Source: Gammaproteobacteria bacterium
GTDB taxonomy: Bacteria; Pseudomonadota; Gammaproteobacteria; Pseudomonadales; JAUIET01
Direction of reading: 5' to 3'
Assembly: GCA_030431775.1 (NCBI GenBank)
Contig: JAUIHW010000012.1
Coordinates: 24,980 to 88,979 of the forward strand
DNA: 64,000 nucleotides
How positions within the stretch are numbered: the first letter of the stretch is position 1; each line of letters starts with the position of its first letter. Below are positions 57,492-64,000 of the stretch, one piece after another. Below the pieces are notes generated by a model. The model was not told the DNA's origin, did no database searches, and saw only the letters and a list, made by a program, of their open reading frames with translations. The position numbers and the translations under genes are program-made.

Positions 57492-57917
57492 ATGGAGAAT
57501 TTTACGCCCTTAACAGCCACCTTTGGCGGCCTGTTGATCGGTTTGGCCACCGTTGCACTGATGTTGCTGCACGGACGGATTGCCGGCATCAGCGGGATAG
57601 TGTCCGGATTATTATTCGGCGCGCCCGGCGATCGGGCCTGGCGCCTTAGCTTTGCGCTCGGCCTGCTGCTGGCACCACTACTCTATTCCGCATTGGCAGG
57701 GCGGGCCCCGCGCTTTGAGTTGGAGGCAAACTTTCCATTGCTCATTGCCGGGGGATTGTTGGTGGGCTTCGGCACCCGCTTGGGTTCGGGTTGTACCAGT
57801 GGCCATGGAGTGTGTGGCCTGGCACGGTTGTCGCCGCGCTCACTGGTGTCGGTGCTGCTGTTTATGACCGCGGGTATGGTCACCGTTGCCGTACTGCGCT
57901 TTGCGCTGGGAGCCTGA
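57492..57917 (+). CDS. YeeE/YedE family transporter, first half (DUF395)
   Basis: 141-residue inner-membrane protein with about four helices, matching one half of the YeeE/YedE (TsuA-like) family. The hallmark GSGCTSGHGVCGLARLS (about residues 100-116) holds the two cysteines that relay sulfur compounds such as thiosulfate in the family. The second half is encoded by the next gene, whose ATG starts right after this stop (1-nt gap). Many bacteria carry this pair as two small genes (sometimes called pmpA and pmpB). The substrate here is inferred, not shown. Confidence 0.88.
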   Translation: MENFTPLTATFGGLLIGLATVALMLLHGRIAGISGIVSGLLFGAPGDRAWRLSFALGLLLAPLLYSALAGRAPRFELEANFPLLIAGGLLVGFGTRLGSGCTSGHGVCGLARLSPRSLVSVLLFMTAGMVTVAVLRFALGA

Positions 57918-57918
57918 T

Positions 57919-58332
57919 ATGGCCAGGAATATTGCAGCATTAGCCGTCGGTCTGGTGTTTGGCCTGGGGCTGACGGTATCGGAAATGGTGAACCCGGCCA
58001 AGGTGCTGGCGTTTCTGGATGTGTTTGGCAACTGGGATCCGTCACTGGCCTTTGTGATGGCAGCTGCTTTGTTGGTTACCGCCGTGGGTTATCGCCTGGT
58101 ATGGCGACGTGAACGGCCATTGCTGGCTGAACAGTTCAGTGTGCCGGCCAATCGCCGGGTCGATGCCCGGCTTGCCGCAGGCGCGGTGTTGTTCGGAATC
58201 GGCTGGGGCCTGGTCGGGCTGTGCCCTGGGCCGGCCATTGCTGCATTGGCCATCGGCGGTGTTGACGCGTTGCTGTTTGTGGTCGCGCTTAGCCTGGGCA
58301 TGCTGCTGTTTGAATGGTCGCCACTCAAGTAG
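57919..58332 (+). CDS. YeeE/YedE family transporter, second half
   Basis: 137-residue inner-membrane partner of the preceding gene. The N-terminus is NIAALAVGLVFGLGLTVSEMVNPAKVLAFLD, then a second cysteine motif GLVGLCPGPAIAAL (about 105-118), the counterpart of the first half's GCTSGHG. ATG 57919 is used; the open frame from 57886 overlaps the first half needlessly. The pair probably forms a two-subunit channel for thiosulfate or a related sulfur or selenium species. Confidence 0.87.
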   Translation: MARNIAALAVGLVFGLGLTVSEMVNPAKVLAFLDVFGNWDPSLAFVMAAALLVTAVGYRLVWRRERPLLAEQFSVPANRRVDARLAAGAVLFGIGWGLVGLCPGPAIAALAIGGVDALLFVVALSLGMLLFEWSPLK

Positions 58333-58362
58333 CAGTAGCCGGAAACCCGGACGGTCCTGGCC

Positions 58363-58422
58363 AAAAAAAGAACCCGCCCATGGCAAAGCCGGTAGGGGCT
58401 ATGGCTTTGCGCAAAGACGGGC
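58363..58422 (-). terminator. Intrinsic terminator of the beta-propeller gene
   Basis: Read on the minus strand, a GC hairpin (outer CCCG/CGGG, inner GCAAAGCC/GGCTTTGC) is followed by TTCTTTTTTT (the A7 run at 58363-58369 on the plus strand). It lies 18 nt past the stop of the minus-strand gene and separates it from the converging yedE pair. Confidence 0.55.
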
Positions 58423-58439
58423 AAGCTGGGAAGAACGGC

Positions 58440-60575
58440 TTACTGGAGGCTGTTCAGAATGGATGGGTCAGACCAGTAGCTGGACCATAGGCGCTCGCCG
58501 CCGATCAGGTAGATGGTGTCATCGTCGAAAATCGAGCGGCGCTGACCGCTGAAAAAGAACAGCTCATCGTTGTCCCGGCTCTGCGTAATCAGCGCACCAT
58601 GGTTTACCAGTTGCGCCGCCGTTGGGTCAGCGGGGTTGTTGATTTCAAACAGGTGCAAGCCACTGCTCACCCATTCCTGATTCCAGAAAACACCGGGTTC
58701 GCCGTTGCCGCGATCGGCGTAGATGTCGATCGGCAGCGCAAAGCGGTCGTTAGTACCCTGGCCGTTGAATTGCGACTGGTAGGTGAATGCGTGGCGGTCA
58801 AATAATGCTTCTGTATAGGTACCGCGGTCGCCGATCTCAATGGTGCTGATCGAGGTTGGTGTGGTCAGATCGGACACGTCAAACAACTCCAGCTTCACAC
58901 CCTGGAACAGAGCCGCTGGCTCATCCCCACCGAGATCAACCAACTCCACGCTGCGGCCCAGAGTCAGTAACAGATCAGCCGACACCGGATGCAGGAAGTC
59001 CGCGACACCGGGCACTTCCACTTCGCCGGCAATGCGCGGGTTTTCCGGGTCGGCCAGATCAATCACGTACAGCGGATCGATCTGCTGGAATGTGACCAGG
59101 TAAGCCCGTTCACCGAAAAAGCGCACACCAAACAGACGCTCATCCGGCTTACCGATTTCCGCTGGCTGTGATTCATTGGGCAGAGTAGACACCGTATCCA
59201 AAGCAAAGGCGGTGGCTGACTCCTGCAACACCGTTACCCGGTGGTCAATGCTGTCGGCGCCAGCGTCAGCGGTGTCGTCTTCAAAGATAATGATCGGCCC
59301 GCCGCCAAACTGGTACTCACTGGTGACTACCCGCAGGTAACCATCATGCTCACTTAAGCGGAAGTCCAGTTGCTCGCCATGGCCCAAGGTTCCCGGTATC
59401 TCTGCTGAGCCGCGGTACTCGACATCGCTGCCCTGTAGGGCAAACTTATGGATGATGGTGAAGTCTGCACTGGACGTTTCTGTGTATTCATAGCGCTGGC
59501 TACTTAAATACAGCGCCTCAGTGGACATGTACATACCGTACACGTCGCCGGTGTAGCAGCTCGTTCGCATGGCCGCCGGGTCATTTACAGGTAGCACGCT
59601 GATCGAGGTGATGACCGCGGTCTCTGGGGTTACCTCGGAATCAGTCGGCACAAAACAGTCGGTGGGCTCAAACAGCTCGGCTTGCTGGCCGTTGGTTTGC
59701 AAATCCGCCGTCAGGCTTGCCAGGGCAACGCCATCAATCTGCGCCTCGGCGGCTTCAAGCACATCGTCGCTGGCCGAGTAATATACCGGCAAGTCATCGA
59801 CCTGCGGGGTGTAGCGGCTGACCAGATAGATTTGCCCATCCACCAGTCGGCTGGCCGTGTACGCGCCGTCAAACTCGTGGACAAGCAGTTCGCTTGGCGC
59901 CACCGGGTCGGAGGTGTCGTACACGCTAATCCGGGTACGTTGCTCTTCCCAGTACCAGGGCAGGATCCAAACTGGGCCACCTCCACCATAGAAATTGCTG
60001 GACTGTATAACGACCAGGCGACCGGCTTCAGGCAGGTACATGCCCTGCACTGACAGGTCCGAATTCAGCTCAATTGTGCTCAGGCGCTCGGCGTTGGCTG
60101 CTGGCACATCGGTGCGGTGAATATCAATTTGCCAGGGGGTGGGTGCAAAACCCACAGTCAGGCAGGCTGCGCAGTCTGGCTGCGGCCGGTATGCGTTGTA
60201 AAGAATCTCGCCATCGTATTTCACAATATCCGCCTCGCCAACATCCTGCTCAACGGTATAAGTGGTGGTGAAACTGCTGCTGCCGCCGGAGTCGGCCGCC
60301 AGAGCAGCTTCCGGCGTTGCCAGGCCGACAAAATTGCCGTCTACATTAAAGCGGCCGGCTTCCTGAAACCCCAACGGGCTGTTGTTTTCATTGACAGCAT
60401 TCTTCAAGCCCTGTTTGATCGACTGTTCCAGTGCCTGGGTATTGGCGGCTGGGCTGAGCATGCCGGCCTGGCGCTGCGGCTCGGGGGAAACCGTATTGGA
60501 ACCGCTGCCACTGCAAGCGGTGACAAGGGCCGAGCTGATGCATACCAGCGAAAAGAAACGGAGTGTACGTAACAT
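58440..60575 (-). CDS. Beta-propeller domain lipoprotein
   Basis: 711-residue exported protein. The signal peptide ends in the lipobox VTAC (Cys21), followed by Ser, predicting outer-membrane lipoprotein sorting. The rest is a large beta-propeller-type domain typical of the secreted beta-propeller family (PF09826): repeated strands such as LVDGQIYLVSRYTP, RLFGVRFFGERAYLVTFQQIDPLYVIDLADPENPRIAGEVEVPGV (blade signature). It has no enzyme motif. It diverges from the MipA-DUF3019-regulator-kinase operon across 210 bp. It could be a surface binding protein; the role is unknown. Confidence 0.82.
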   Translation of the reverse strand: MLRTLRFFSLVCISSALVTACSGSGSNTVSPEPQRQAGMLSPAANTQALEQSIKQGLKNAVNENNSPLGFQEAGRFNVDGNFVGLATPEAALAADSGGSSSFTTTYTVEQDVGEADIVKYDGEILYNAYRPQPDCAACLTVGFAPTPWQIDIHRTDVPAANAERLSTIELNSDLSVQGMYLPEAGRLVVIQSSNFYGGGGPVWILPWYWEEQRTRISVYDTSDPVAPSELLVHEFDGAYTASRLVDGQIYLVSRYTPQVDDLPVYYSASDDVLEAAEAQIDGVALASLTADLQTNGQQAELFEPTDCFVPTDSEVTPETAVITSISVLPVNDPAAMRTSCYTGDVYGMYMSTEALYLSSQRYEYTETSSADFTIIHKFALQGSDVEYRGSAEIPGTLGHGEQLDFRLSEHDGYLRVVTSEYQFGGGPIIIFEDDTADAGADSIDHRVTVLQESATAFALDTVSTLPNESQPAEIGKPDERLFGVRFFGERAYLVTFQQIDPLYVIDLADPENPRIAGEVEVPGVADFLHPVSADLLLTLGRSVELVDLGGDEPAALFQGVKLELFDVSDLTTPTSISTIEIGDRGTYTEALFDRHAFTYQSQFNGQGTNDRFALPIDIYADRGNGEPGVFWNQEWVSSGLHLFEINNPADPTAAQLVNHGALITQSRDNDELFFFSGQRRSIFDDDTIYLIGGERLWSSYWSDPSILNSLQ

Positions 60576-60654
60576 CTGACAATCCTCGTGGTTAATGTCA
60601 GGTTTAGAATAGATCGCCGGGTACCCGGGGTCTGTTGTAGAGTTGCTGGAAAGT

Positions 60655-60703
60655 GTTAAAAAGTGTAGCGCCGAAGGCCAGCCACAGGGCTACACTTTTT
60701 AAC
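60655..60703. terminator. Perfect 15-bp stem hairpin, bidirectional terminator-like, in a divergent gap
   Basis: GTTAAAAAGTGTAGC (60655-60669) pairs exactly with GCTACACTTTTTAAC (60689-60703) across a 19-nt loop. The A-run on one side and T-run on the other form a classic bidirectional intrinsic terminator. It lies between two genes that point away from each other, where no terminator is needed, so a short unknown transcript or an attenuator is possible. Confidence 0.7.
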
Positions 60704-60785
60704 AAAATACCCACGAATTCCCTACGACTGCGAGCTGCTCGGAATTTAAGCTTTTAGTGAAGAGACAAATATACGGCGACCACCT

Positions 60786-61688
60786 ATGCCCAAACAACAT
60801 ACTTGGCTCATTGTTGGCCTGGCAGCCCTGTTCAATACGACGGCGTTATGGGTAAGCGCTGAAGAAACGGTAAACAGCAGCCAGGCCGTTGTCAGCCACG
60901 AACCCCTGCATGAGCGCAGCTGGTCGTTGGGCCTGGCGCTGGGTGCCGGGCACCGCAGTAACCCGCTGATCACCGGGGATGATATCGATCTGTTCTGGTC
61001 GCTGGACTTTGCCTGGTTCGGTGAACGTTGGTTTTTCGACAACGGAGATCTGGGCTACACCGTGCACGATGGCCCGGCACTGACGCTGAACTGGGTTAAC
61101 CGGGTGGCCACCGAGCGGGCATTTTTCTCTGAGCTGAATGAGGGCCTGTTTTCCGGGCTGGGACAGAATTTCGTCGGCGAAGACAACCCGGGTCAGCCCT
61201 CGCTCCCCAACGGCGAAACACCAATACAAAGCCTCACTGACCTGGAACTCGAAGACCGCGATTACGCTTTGGAATCAGGGCTGGAATTTCTAGCCGATGG
61301 TCACTGGGGCAGCCTGCATGGCCAACTAATGTTTGACGTCAGTGGCGTGCATGAGGGTTATGAGGCCTGGCTGAACCTCAGTCGAGATTGGGTGGTGGGC
61401 CGTTGGCATATTGTGCCCAGTGCGCGGCTTGTTTGGAAAAGCAGCCAGCGTAATGATTACTATTTTGGCACCCGAGACTCCGAAGTGCAGCAGGGTCTGC
61501 CCAGCTACGCCGCCGGCTCAGGCTTGAATGCCGGGATAAAATTATGGGCGGCCTATTACATCACTGAAGACTGGCGCTTGATGCTGAGTGCCGACTATGA
61601 GCACTTCAGTAGCGCATTGGACGATAGCCCGCTGCTGGAAGATGACCACATCCTGTCTTACTTCGCAGGCCTGCATTATGCGTTTTAG
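60786..61688 (+). CDS. MipA/OmpV family outer membrane protein
   Basis: 300-residue beta-barrel-like protein. Signal peptide of about 25 residues cut near VSAEET. The start of the mature part, WSLGLALGAGHRSNPLITGDDIDLFWSLDFAWFGERWFFDNGDLGY, and the C-terminal GLHYAF with terminal Phe are typical of MipA/OmpV. Relatives act as porin-like or murein-scaffold proteins. Its stop overlaps the start of the DUF3019 gene, making it the head of a coupled operon with a two-component system. Confidence 0.85.
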   Translation: MPKQHTWLIVGLAALFNTTALWVSAEETVNSSQAVVSHEPLHERSWSLGLALGAGHRSNPLITGDDIDLFWSLDFAWFGERWFFDNGDLGYTVHDGPALTLNWVNRVATERAFFSELNEGLFSGLGQNFVGEDNPGQPSLPNGETPIQSLTDLELEDRDYALESGLEFLADGHWGSLHGQLMFDVSGVHEGYEAWLNLSRDWVVGRWHIVPSARLVWKSSQRNDYYFGTRDSEVQQGLPSYAAGSGLNAGIKLWAAYYITEDWRLMLSADYEHFSSALDDSPLLEDDHILSYFAGLHYAF

Positions 61689-62088
61689 GGCGTTAGTAGT
61701 GGCCAGTTTGCTGCTGGGTGGGCACGCCTTCGCGCAACCCCAACCCAAACCGCAGGCCGAGCTTGAGATCAGCCCGCGCCTGTGCATAGTGCCGCGGGGC
61801 GAACAGGAATGCCGGGTGGATGTGGAGCTGCGCTGGCACGCTGAGCAAAAACAGGCATACTGTGTCTACAAGCAACAGCTTGAGCAGGCCTTGCAGTGCT
61901 GGAGCGAGGTTGCATTTGGGGAGCTGCTGGACGCGCTGATCGCCCGCAGCGACACCCGCTACCGGCTGGTATGGGACGACGACGGCAAACTGGTTGCCCT
62001 GGACGAGGCGGTCCTGAAGGTTGTCAGTGTAGTGCCCGAAGATCGCCGTCGGCAGCGCCGCCGCCGACACGTTTGGAGTGTGTTTTGA
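61678..62088 (+). CDS. DUF3019 family periplasmic protein
   Basis: 136 residues. The signal peptide (MRFRALVVASLLLGGHAFA, cut before QPQ) predicts periplasmic location. The mature part has four cysteines (LCIVP, ECRVD, YCVYK, QCWSE) that could form two disulfides, then a basic C-terminus. DUF3019 proteins are found with MipA/OmpV and an OmpR-type regulator pair; their role is unknown. ATG 61678 overlaps the end of mipA by 11 nt, and its TGA overlaps the regulator's TTG. A sensing or chaperone function for the neighbouring kinase is inference. Confidence 0.82.
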   Translation: MRFRALVVASLLLGGHAFAQPQPKPQAELEISPRLCIVPRGEQECRVDVELRWHAEQKQAYCVYKQQLEQALQCWSEVAFGELLDALIARSDTRYRLVWDDDGKLVALDEAVLKVVSVVPEDRRRQRRRRHVWSVF

Positions 62089-62792
62089 CCGACATTCTTC
62101 TGGTTGAGGACGATGAGCGTCTGGCCAGCCTGACGCAGACTTATCTGCAACAGAATGGACTGCACGTTGCCGTGGAAAAGCGTGGTGATACGGCCATCAG
62201 TCGATTCGAACAACTGCAGCCGCGCATGGTGATACTGGACCTGATGCTGCCAGGCTTGGACGGTATTGAGGTATGCAAGCAATTGCGTCGGCAGTTTGCC
62301 GGACCAATCCTGATGCTGACCGCCAAAGGCAACGATATTGATCAGGTGATGGGCCTGGAAACCGGTGCCGACGATTACGTGGTTAAACCCGCCGACCCAA
62401 TGGTATTGCTGGCTCGGGTTAGAGCGTTGTTGCGCCGCGCCGACGAGCAGCTTGGGGACACTGCCAGCAGCCAGGAGATACAGCTGGGCGCACTGAGGGT
62501 GGATGCCAGCAGCCACTCAGTATGGTTGCATGGCCAAGAGGTGGAGCTGAGCACCCAGGAATTTGCTCTATTATGGGAACTGGCGCGCAGTGCGGGTACC
62601 ATTTTAAGCCGAGATGAGCTGTTCAAGCGTATTCGAGGCATTGATTACGACGGTCTTGACCGCTCAATTGATGTGCGGATCTCCAAGATTCGAAAAAAGC
62701 TCGGTGATGACACAGGAAACCCGCACAAAATTAAAACCGTTTGGGGCAAGGGTTATTTGCTAAGCCCGGACGCCTGGGAAGAATCACGTTGA
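62085..62792 (+). CDS. OmpR/PhoB-family response regulator
   Basis: 235-residue transcription regulator. The receiver domain shows DILLVEDD (acidic pocket, near residues 8-10), phosphoacceptor Asp in VILDLMLPGLDG (about 50) and the conserved Lys in DDYVVKP. The C-terminal winged helix (about 130-232) has TQEFALLWELA, LSRDELFKRIRG, DRSIDVRISKIRKKLGDD and KTVWGKGYLL. Start is TTG 62085, with GGAG 6 nt upstream, and it overlaps the DUF3019 stop (TTGA). RstA-like by overall look. The kinase partner follows with the same TTGA overlap. Confidence 0.92.
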   Translation: MTDILLVEDDERLASLTQTYLQQNGLHVAVEKRGDTAISRFEQLQPRMVILDLMLPGLDGIEVCKQLRRQFAGPILMLTAKGNDIDQVMGLETGADDYVVKPADPMVLLARVRALLRRADEQLGDTASSQEIQLGALRVDASSHSVWLHGQEVELSTQEFALLWELARSAGTILSRDELFKRIRGIDYDGLDRSIDVRISKIRKKLGDDTGNPHKIKTVWGKGYLLSPDAWEESR

Positions 62793-64000
62793 GCAAGGCC
62801 GGGTTTGTCGGCCAGCGCCTGGTGCTCCGCTCGGCCGTGCTGTTGTTTCTCGGTGTTGTACTGGTGGGCGTATTGCTCGACCTGCTGCTGCAGCGGCTTG
62901 ATCAAGGTGGCGAGTATTATCACGATCGGCAATGGTTGGCGGCCAATTTCGAGCTGCTGTCTAAGCGCCTGGAAGGTACAACAGAAGAGCACTGGCCAAA
63001 TGGCCTGCACTCTTTTCAGCAGGAGTTTGGCCTGGTGGCCGATGCCTTGCCTTTGGGGGACATGGCAATGCCAGACTCTGTGGTCAGCTCGCTGCAGGCG
63101 GGTGATACAGTGCAGTTGTTCGACGTGGCTGACACTCCGGTTTACTACCGGCTATTGTCCGCGGAACAGCAACTTGAAGGCTCACCCATCGTGCTGAGCC
63201 TGCGCAACCCAAATGCAATGCCGCCGGCACAGAACGATTGGCGCTGGATCAATTATCTCTATTATGCCGCGGTATTTTTGTTGCTGGCCTGGTGGCTGTT
63301 CCCATTGGTGCGTGATATTCAGCTGTTGAATGCTGTCGCAACGCGTCTCGGTAAAGACATTAATGCCGAACCGGGCGAGCTCTCCCGGGTAACAGAACTG
63401 CGCGTGCTGGCGGATACCATACAAACGATGGCGCAACGCATCCGAGCTATGGTGCAAGGCCAGAAAGACATGACCAACGCCCTGTCGCATGAACTGCGCA
63501 CTCCATTGGCACGGGTCAAATTTGCGCTGGCAGTACTGGATCAACGAGTGGATGATGAGGCACGCCAGGAGTTGCACAACATCAGCTCAGACATTAACGA
63601 GTTTGACGAGCTGGTTGCTCGCATGCTGGATTATGCACGCCTGGACGACCCAAGCCTGCAATTTCAAGCCCAGGCAATCGCTGTGACTCCCTGGCTGAGC
63701 GAATTATGTGACAAGCTGCGCGCCGAAGAGCGCGGCATACAGTGCTCGCTGCGGGTGGACCCTGCGGCTGAAGAGCTGCATGCTGATCCTTCGCTGCTGA
63801 CTCTGGCCGTGAGTAATCTGGTGAACAATGCCTTGCGTTACTCTAGCGGCACTATTGAGCTGAGCGCTCAGTTCCAACAGGGCGAATGGGTGCTGCATGT
63901 CGACGACGACGGCCCGGGCATTCCCGAAGATCAATTGGAATCCGTGTTCAAGCCATTTACCCGGCTGGACAAAAGCCGCGATCGCGGCACCGGCGGCCAT
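62789..64000 (+). CDS. Membrane sensor histidine kinase (partial, C-terminus outside window)
   Basis: 404 codons are visible before the window end. TTG 62789 overlaps the regulator stop and has GGAAG 7 nt upstream. Order: membrane helix (about 14-35), periplasmic domain (about 36-150), second helix (about 154-172), HAMP-like linker, H-box ALSHELRTPLARVKFAL (His near residue 234), N-box NLVNNALRYS, G1 DDDGPGIPEDQ and FKPFTRLDKSR. Only the last part of the ATPase is missing. RstB-like. It senses an unknown envelope signal, possibly linked to the MipA and DUF3019 proteins of the same operon. Confidence 0.92.
   Translation, partial: MSKAGFVGQRLVLRSAVLLFLGVVLVGVLLDLLLQRLDQGGEYYHDRQWLAANFELLSKRLEGTTEEHWPNGLHSFQQEFGLVADALPLGDMAMPDSVVSSLQAGDTVQLFDVADTPVYYRLLSAEQQLEGSPIVLSLRNPNAMPPAQNDWRWINYLYYAAVFLLLAWWLFPLVRDIQLLNAVATRLGKDINAEPGELSRVTELRVLADTIQTMAQRIRAMVQGQKDMTNALSHELRTPLARVKFALAVLDQRVDDEARQELHNISSDINEFDELVARMLDYARLDDPSLQFQAQAIAVTPWLSELCDKLRAEERGIQCSLRVDPAAEELHADPSLLTLAVSNLVNNALRYSSGTIELSAQFQQGEWVLHVDDDGPGIPEDQLESVFKPFTRLDKSRDRGTGGH

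Overview
The window looks like chromosome of a Pseudomonadales-type gammaproteobacterium, probably free-living and aquatic. Gene content and order match two stretches that, as I recall them, are close together in Pseudomonas aeruginosa: glnE-ilvE-waaF-waaC with LPS core genes, then waaA, tolC, yqiB-cpdA-yqiA-parE-parC, the serB/fimX neighbourhood, psd, rsgA/orn, queG, and nnr-tsaE-amiB-mutL-miaA-hfq-hflX-hflK-hflC-DUF2065-hisZ-purA. The genus assignment is inference. There are no rRNA or tRNA genes, no CRISPR array, no insertion sequence with a transposase, and no phage genes.

Region 1 (1-5146): a cut-off argE, a Pit-type phosphate transporter with its PhoU-like accessory protein (minus strand), then an isolated GspE/PilB-type ATPase. 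Region 2 (5159-19124): glnE, ilvE, then LPS inner-core and lipid A genes (waaF, waaC, a 2-oxoglutarate oxygenase, an LpxL-type acyltransferase, waaQ). Next comes an uncharacterised cassette (GT4 glycosyltransferase, SAM methyltransferase, terpene-cyclase-like toroid protein, opposing methyltransferase), then waaA. Region 3 (19156-26865): tolC diverging from yqiB-cpdA-yqiA-parE-parC. The first three genes of that run all start with TTG, and nudF is missing from its usual place. Region 4 (26920-33018): a YtjB/AhpA-like membrane protein diverging from serB, and a fimX-like degenerate GGDEF/EAL protein with an upstream PilZ-like partner.

Region 5 (33019-41243): a 45-bp perfect inverted repeat (REPIN/MITE-like), efp and its modifying enzyme epmA, psd, rsgA/orn, a TonB-dependent receptor inserted into the conserved order, and queG. 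Region 6 (41286-53917): the long conserved housekeeping run nnr to purA, with many overlapping or nearly abutting genes. A second, unrelated inverted-repeat element follows purA. Region 7 (54177-58332): accessory genes, namely an acyl-CoA ligase, a DUF4332 protein, a methionine-rich membrane protein coupled to a methyltransferase, and a split YeeE/YedE transporter pair. Region 8 (58440-64000): a beta-propeller lipoprotein diverging from a tightly overlapped operon (MipA/OmpV-like porin, DUF3019 protein, OmpR-type regulator, sensor kinase). The kinase is cut by the window end.

Together the window covers envelope construction (LPS core, Kdo transfer, PE synthesis, TolC, amidase), DNA topology and repair (ParCE, MutL), translation quality (EF-P, EpmA, RsgA, Hfq, HflX, MiaA, TsaE, QueG) and signalling (cAMP turnover, c-di-GMP, a two-component system). 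The least explained parts are the 14-17.7 kb cassette, the MipA-DUF3019 two-component operon and the repeat elements. All family assignments come from reading motifs and recalled relatives; no database search was run.
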